From Lachnospiraceae bacterium UBA3826 (lineage in GTDB: Bacteria; Bacillota; Clostridia; Lachnospirales; Lachnospiraceae), in contig DGII01000129.1 in NCBI GenBank assembly GCA_002393095.1, positions 1-9,136 of the forward strand: a stretch of DNA of 9,136 nucleotides. The letters are read 5' to 3'. Position numbers and translations under genes: made by a program. Under the pieces are notes generated by a model that was not told the origin of the DNA, searched no databases, and saw nothing but the letters and a program-made list of their open reading frames with translations. Below, in pieces: positions 6,069-9,136 of this stretch (positions are counted from its first letter, which is position 1; each line of letters starts with the position of its first letter).

Positions 6069-7897
6069 TCTCCGCGACCTCCTTCCATAACGCCGCAGCC
6101 GTAATGGTCACAACGCAGACATCTTCCCGACTCACGCATTGCTTCCTCATATGTCATCGGAAGCTCCACATGCTCGAAGTTTTTACGTCTTTCAAAAGGA
6201 TCCTTCTCTTCTATCTCCGTGCGCCCGGTAGGTATACATGGATTGGGAAGAGCAGGTGGTATCTGCTCTTTGAATTCCACCTTATGATGATATCCCAAGT
6301 ACTCATCTATATTGTATGCGGCGACCTGACCTGCCGCTATGGCATTGATGGCGGTTGAGGGACCTGTCACACAGTCCCCTCCGGAGAATACCCCGTCAGT
6401 ATCCTCTACACGACAGTATTCATCTGCCACGATCCTTCCTCTGTTCACCGGAAGTCCTGCCTTTTCAAATGCTTCGGAATCACTTCTCTGTCCCACGCCG
6501 AATATCAGCATATCACACTTAAAGCGGTAGGGATATTTCTCCGAATGCTCCGTTGTAATAAGTCCCGCTTCGTTAAGCTCACCCACTATCTCCGGCTGCA
6601 GCCATACGGCGCTTACATCATTGGTCTCACTATCGGTCTCTATATTAAGGAAGCTTAGAAGAGTCCTGAATCTCACGCCCTCCTGCATGGCACAGGTGAT
6701 TTCTTCGCTTAGTGCGGTATAATCATCCGGGTTCCTCGTGAATACATGCACGGTCTTGGCATTAAGCCTGACTGCAGTCCGCGCAGCATCCATGGCCACA
6801 TTGCCTCCGCCTATAAGTACCACATTCTTATCCGTAAGATCCATATCCTCCCCGGCCGCAACCTTCTGAAGAAAGTCCGCAGCCGGTATGACATTGCCCG
6901 CATCGGCATTGTCCATAGGCATACGATTGCCTATCTGCGCGCCTATAGCGACATATATCGCATCATATCCCTGCCTGAGCTCTTCTACGGATACATCTCT
7001 TCCGATACGCATACCGGTCTTGACCTCTATATCTCCTGCATTAAGGATAGCAGTGATGTCCTGGTCAAGCTTGACCTTGGGAAGCCTGTACTCCGGTATC
7101 CCGTATCTGAGCATTCCGCCAAGCTTATCGTGCTCCTCATATACCACAACCTTATGTCCCATAAGCCCCAAGAAGTATGCTGCCGTAAGTCCCGAAGGTC
7201 CTCCGCCAACTATGGCGATCTTCCTGCCTGTGCTTACATTCTTGGCAGGTGTTGCGACCTTGTCTGCAGGTGCCTCATCTACGGCGTATTTCTTAAGCCC
7301 TCTTATATTGATGGGCTTATCTATAAGGGCTCTTCTGCACTTCTTCTCACAGGGATGCTCACATACCATGGCACAGGCAGTCGGGAAGGGATTCCTGTCC
7401 CTTATGACCTTGATGGCTCCCTCGTAATTGCCATCATGTATCATGGCTATATATCCCGGCACATCCACATGCGCAGGACAAAGCGTTACGCAGGGGATGG
7501 TCTGTGTGACATTCTCCACACAACGCCTGTTCCTTATATGGCTCTCATATTCGTCTGCGAAATTCGTCAAAGATTCAAGGATAAGCGTTGCTCCCACAAC
7601 GCCTACCGCACAGTCTGCACTTGCGGCGATCATGCGGCACTTCTCCTCCATGAGCTTAAGAGTATCCTCCGTAGCATCTCCGTTAAGTATGCTCTTAAGA
7701 TACCAGTCCACTTCTCCAAGACCGTCTCTGCAGGGTACACACTTACCGCAGGACTGATTCATCGATATCTGCAGAAGCGAACGATACAGTGCGAGCGGGC
7801 ACATACCCGGCGGATAAGATGTCATTCTTGACCTGAACTTTTTGAGGACAATATCGATCCTGTCGTTCATATTGCCCCTCTTGGCTAATCTACGCAT
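6062..7897 (-). CDS. NuoF-type [4Fe-4S] / GltD-like NAD(P)H-FAD oxidoreductase, probable redox partner of formate dehydrogenase
   Basis: This 611-residue protein has two parts. Residues ~12-115 match the C-terminal [4Fe-4S] domain of NuoF (CGKCVPCRDGL from C50, with C53, C56 and later C96), but NuoF's NADH/FMN domain is absent. Residues ~126-600 resemble GltD/NfnB: a cysteine-rich N-terminal cluster domain (C136, C140, C175, C179, C183, C187), FAD-binding GGGPSGLTAA at 231-240, the LGGMLRYGIPEYRLPK segment at 259-274, pyridine-nucleotide-binding GGGNVAMDAART at 363-374 and GVFSGGDCVTGPSTA at 502-516 near the FAD. The tail has RCLRCD at 592-597 and further cysteines. It probably moves electrons between NAD(P)H and the dehydrogenase's clusters; this is inferred from domains and the 7-bp overlap with fdhA. 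Annotation pipelines may call it a glutamate synthase small subunit, but no large subunit is nearby. The start at 7897 has GGAGG 10 nt upstream; M10 at 7870, with AGAGGGG 4 nt upstream, is a real alternative giving 602 residues. Confidence 0.9.
   Translation of the reverse strand: MRRLAKRGNMNDRIDIVLKKFRSRMTSYPPGMCPLALYRSLLQISMNQSCGKCVPCRDGLGEVDWYLKSILNGDATEDTLKLMEEKCRMIAASADCAVGVVGATLILESLTNFADEYESHIRNRRCVENVTQTIPCVTLCPAHVDVPGYIAMIHDGNYEGAIKVIRDRNPFPTACAMVCEHPCEKKCRRALIDKPINIRGLKKYAVDEAPADKVATPAKNVSTGRKIAIVGGGPSGLTAAYFLGLMGHKVVVYEEHDKLGGMLRYGIPEYRLPKVKLDQDITAILNAGDIEVKTGMRIGRDVSVEELRQGYDAIYVAIGAQIGNRMPMDNADAGNVIPAADFLQKVAAGEDMDLTDKNVVLIGGGNVAMDAARTAVRLNAKTVHVFTRNPDDYTALSEEITCAMQEGVRFRTLLSFLNIETDSETNDVSAVWLQPEIVGELNEAGLITTEHSEKYPYRFKCDMLIFGVGQRSDSEAFEKAGLPVNRGRIVADEYCRVEDTDGVFSGGDCVTGPSTAINAIAAGQVAAYNIDEYLGYHHKVEFKEQIPPALPNPCIPTGRTEIEEKDPFERRKNFEHVELPMTYEEAMRESGRCLRCDHYGCGVMEGGRGEC
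6077..6084 (-). promoter_or_regulatory. Strong Shine-Dalgarno site of fdhA inside the upstream gene
   Basis: The minus strand reads AAGGAGGT, nearly the full anti-16S complement, 8 nt before the fdhA ATG at 6068. It lies within the last codons of the flavoprotein gene, encoding part of its GGRGEC tail. With the 7-bp overlap (ATGCTAA) it fixes the fdhA start and suggests coupled translation of the two subunits. Confidence 0.85.
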
Positions 7898-7907
7898 CCT
7901 CTACATA

Positions 7908-7912
7908 CCTCC
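7908..7912 (-). promoter_or_regulatory. Shine-Dalgarno candidate of the flavoprotein gene
   Basis: GGAGG on the minus strand, in the 23-bp gap after ung, 10 nt before the ATG at 7897. An ATG nearer to it, at 7906-7904, is followed at once by an in-frame TAG and so cannot be the start. This site favours 7897 over the internal ATG at 7870, though the spacer is slightly long. Confidence 0.6.
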
Positions 7913-7920
7913 AATATCAT

Positions 7921-8598
7921 CTACCTTTTTGATTCTATCTGCCAGTCTATCGGTGTAAGACCGTTTGCTTCCAAGAATTCGTTGCACTTACTGAAATGCT
8001 TACATCCGAAGAATCCTCTGTACGCCGACAGCGGCGACGGATGCACGCTCTTAAGTATAAGCTGCTTCGGATTATTAAGCATAGGAATCTTACTCTGTGC
8101 AGGAGAACCCCATAGCATATATACGACCGGCGCATCCTTCATATCCACAGCCCTTATTATGGCATCGGTGAACTGCTCCCAGCCATGGCCCTTGTGCGAG
8201 TTGGCTTCATGCGCCCTGACCGTGAGCACGGTATTAAGCATCAATACCCCCTGCGCCGCCCACTTAGTGAGATTGCCGTTATCGGGTATATAACACCCCA
8301 GATCATCATGAAGTTCCTTATATATATTCTGTAATGATGGTGGAATCTGTCTCTGTGATTCGGGCACCGAAAAGGATAGCCCATGAGCCTGATTCGGCTC
8401 ATGATATGGGTCCTGCCCAAGTATAAGCACCTTGACCTCCTTAAGCGGAGTCAGGTGAAAGGCCGTGAATATCTCATCCGACGGAGGATATATGATCCTT
8501 GTCGAGTATTCATCCTTAACAAACTTGTATAATTCCCTATAGTAAGGCTTCTTACACTCCTCCTCAACTACGGGAAGCCAGTCATTGCTTATCTGCAT
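7921..8598 (-). CDS. ung: Uracil-DNA glycosylase, family 1
   Basis: Ung removes uracil from DNA as the first step of base excision repair. The 225-residue length is normal for family 1. Its hallmarks are present: the water-activating loop GQDPYH at 61-66 with catalytic D63, a uracil-binding strand around LMLNTVLTV at 119-127 with N122, and the DNA-intercalation loop [11 protein letters not shown] at 186-196 with catalytic H186. [12 protein letters not shown] at 85-96 is also typical. The ATG at 8598 overlaps the end of hisF by 10 bp and has AAAGG (8605-8609) 6 nt upstream. It has no functional link to histidine synthesis or to formate metabolism, so it appears to be a housekeeping gene that shares the transcript by position. 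Confidence 0.97.
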   Translation of the reverse strand: MQISNDWLPVVEEECKKPYYRELYKFVKDEYSTRIIYPPSDEIFTAFHLTPLKEVKVLILGQDPYHEPNQAHGLSFSVPESQRQIPPSLQNIYKELHDDLGCYIPDNGNLTKWAAQGVLMLNTVLTVRAHEANSHKGHGWEQFTDAIIRAVDMKDAPVVYMLWGSPAQSKIPMLNNPKQLILKSVHPSPLSAYRGFFGCKHFSKCNEFLEANGLTPIDWQIESKR

Positions 8599-9136
8599 AC
8601 GATACCTTTACTTCTCATATAGTTCTTGACATCACTTATCTCAAGCTCCTTAAAGTGGAAAAGAGATGCTGCAAGCACTGCATCTGCATGACCTTTTGTC
8701 ACAGCCTCGGCGAAGTGCTCCTTCTTACCGGCACCGCCGGATGCTATAACGGGGATACTCACGCTGTCAGCTACGGCTGCTGTAAGCTCCAGATCAAAGC
8801 CTGATTTCGTACCATCCTTATCCATGCTTGTGAGCAATATCTCACCTGCTCCGAGGCTCTCTGCCCTCTTGGCCCACTCCACGGCATCTATACCCGTATC
8901 CACTCTGCCGCCGTTAAGGTATATCGTCCATCTGCCGCCCGTATCGGCTGCCCGTGGGGTATCATTATCCGGTATATCCGTAACATCCCGGCCCGTATAG
9001 TTCTCTGCCGTGCGCTTGGCATCTATCGCCACCACCACACACTGACTCCCGAACTTGCCCGCTGCCTCCGATATAAGCTTCGGTCTCCTTATGGCAGCCG
9101 AATTGACCGCCACCTTATCCGCACCCTCTCTTAATA
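8589..9136 (-). CDS. hisF: Imidazole glycerol phosphate synthase subunit HisF (5' part cut by window edge)
   Basis: HisF is the cyclase subunit that, with ammonia from HisH, forms imidazole glycerol phosphate and AICAR in histidine biosynthesis. The window holds the last 181 codons; about 70 N-terminal residues, including the first catalytic aspartate, lie outside. The frame reads [18 protein letters not shown] from the edge. IDAKR contains the catalytic aspartate of strand 5 (D130 in Thermotoga numbering). [18 protein letters not shown] and [15 protein letters not shown] are the phosphate-binding regions of the TIM barrel, and the protein ends KGIVCR. A GTG at 9113-9111 encodes an internal valine and is not the start, since the frame and the conservation continue upstream. 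The next gene is ung rather than hisI/hisE, so the histidine genes on this strand seem to stop here. Confidence 0.97.
   Translation of the reverse strand, partial: LREGADKVAVNSAAIRRPKLISEAAGKFGSQCVVVAIDAKRTAENYTGRDVTDIPDNDTPRAADTGGRWTIYLNGGRVDTGIDAVEWAKRAESLGAGEILLTSMDKDGTKSGFDLELTAAVADSVSIPVIASGGAGKKEHFAEAVTKGHADAVLAASLFHFKELEISDVKNYMRSKGIVCR

Noticed and set aside
6746..7831. A 361-codon open frame on the plus strand
   Set aside because: It lies wholly opposite the flavoprotein gene, whose cluster and nucleotide-binding motifs are clear. The plus-strand translation has no recognisable domain and is a shadow of codon bias.
6062..7897. Glutamate synthase small subunit (gltD)
   Set aside because: The GltD-like module is fused to a NuoF-type cluster domain, no gltB is nearby, and the gene overlaps fdhA, so a role with formate dehydrogenase is more likely.
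9111..9113. GTG as the hisF start
   Set aside because: The frame stays open to the window edge and the codons before it (LREGADK) match the HisF family, so the GTG is an internal valine and the true start is outside the window.

Overview
The window is a tightly packed stretch of bacterial chromosome with every supported gene on the minus strand, so it is read from position 9136 down to 1. The gene content and protein style suggest an anaerobic Firmicute of the class Clostridia, most likely a gut-type Lachnospiraceae. This placement is an inference from an iron-sulfur-rich formate dehydrogenase paired with a GltD-like flavoprotein, heavy use of ATA and AGG/AGA codons, and purine-rich Shine-Dalgarno sites. 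No marker gene fixes it.

In transcription order: (1) the 3' part of hisF (histidine biosynthesis), cut by the right edge; (2) ung, uracil-DNA glycosylase, overlapping hisF by 10 bp; (3) a 611-residue iron-sulfur flavoprotein joining a NuoF-type [4Fe-4S] domain to a GltD-like FAD/NAD(P)H oxidoreductase; (4) an 899-residue molybdenum formate dehydrogenase catalytic subunit, overlapping gene 3 by 7 bp; (5) moeA, molybdenum insertion; (6) a MobA-MobB fusion that makes the guanine dinucleotide form of the cofactor; (7) a second MoeA/MogA-like molybdopterin-binding protein, cut by the left edge. Gene junctions are overlaps or gaps of 18-23 bp, except one 75-bp gap before gene 7. That gap holds a possible RNA hairpin and a tandem 9-bp repeat. 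I see no terminator, RNA gene, mobile element or CRISPR array, and no gene-free stretch over 75 bp.

Genes 3-7 form one functional unit. The flavoprotein probably exchanges electrons with NAD(P)H and passes them through iron-sulfur clusters to the formate dehydrogenase, which interconverts formate and CO2. MoeA, MobA-MobB and probably the second MoeA-like protein finish and load its bis-MGD cofactor. The upstream hisF and ung are housekeeping genes that seem to share the transcript by position only.

The most interesting point is the redox pair. The flavoprotein keeps NuoF's cluster domain but lacks NuoF's NADH/FMN domain and uses a GltD module in its place, and the dehydrogenase has cysteine (TGT) where many relatives carry selenocysteine (TGA). 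The rest is recognisable metabolism rather than a new defence or mobile system.
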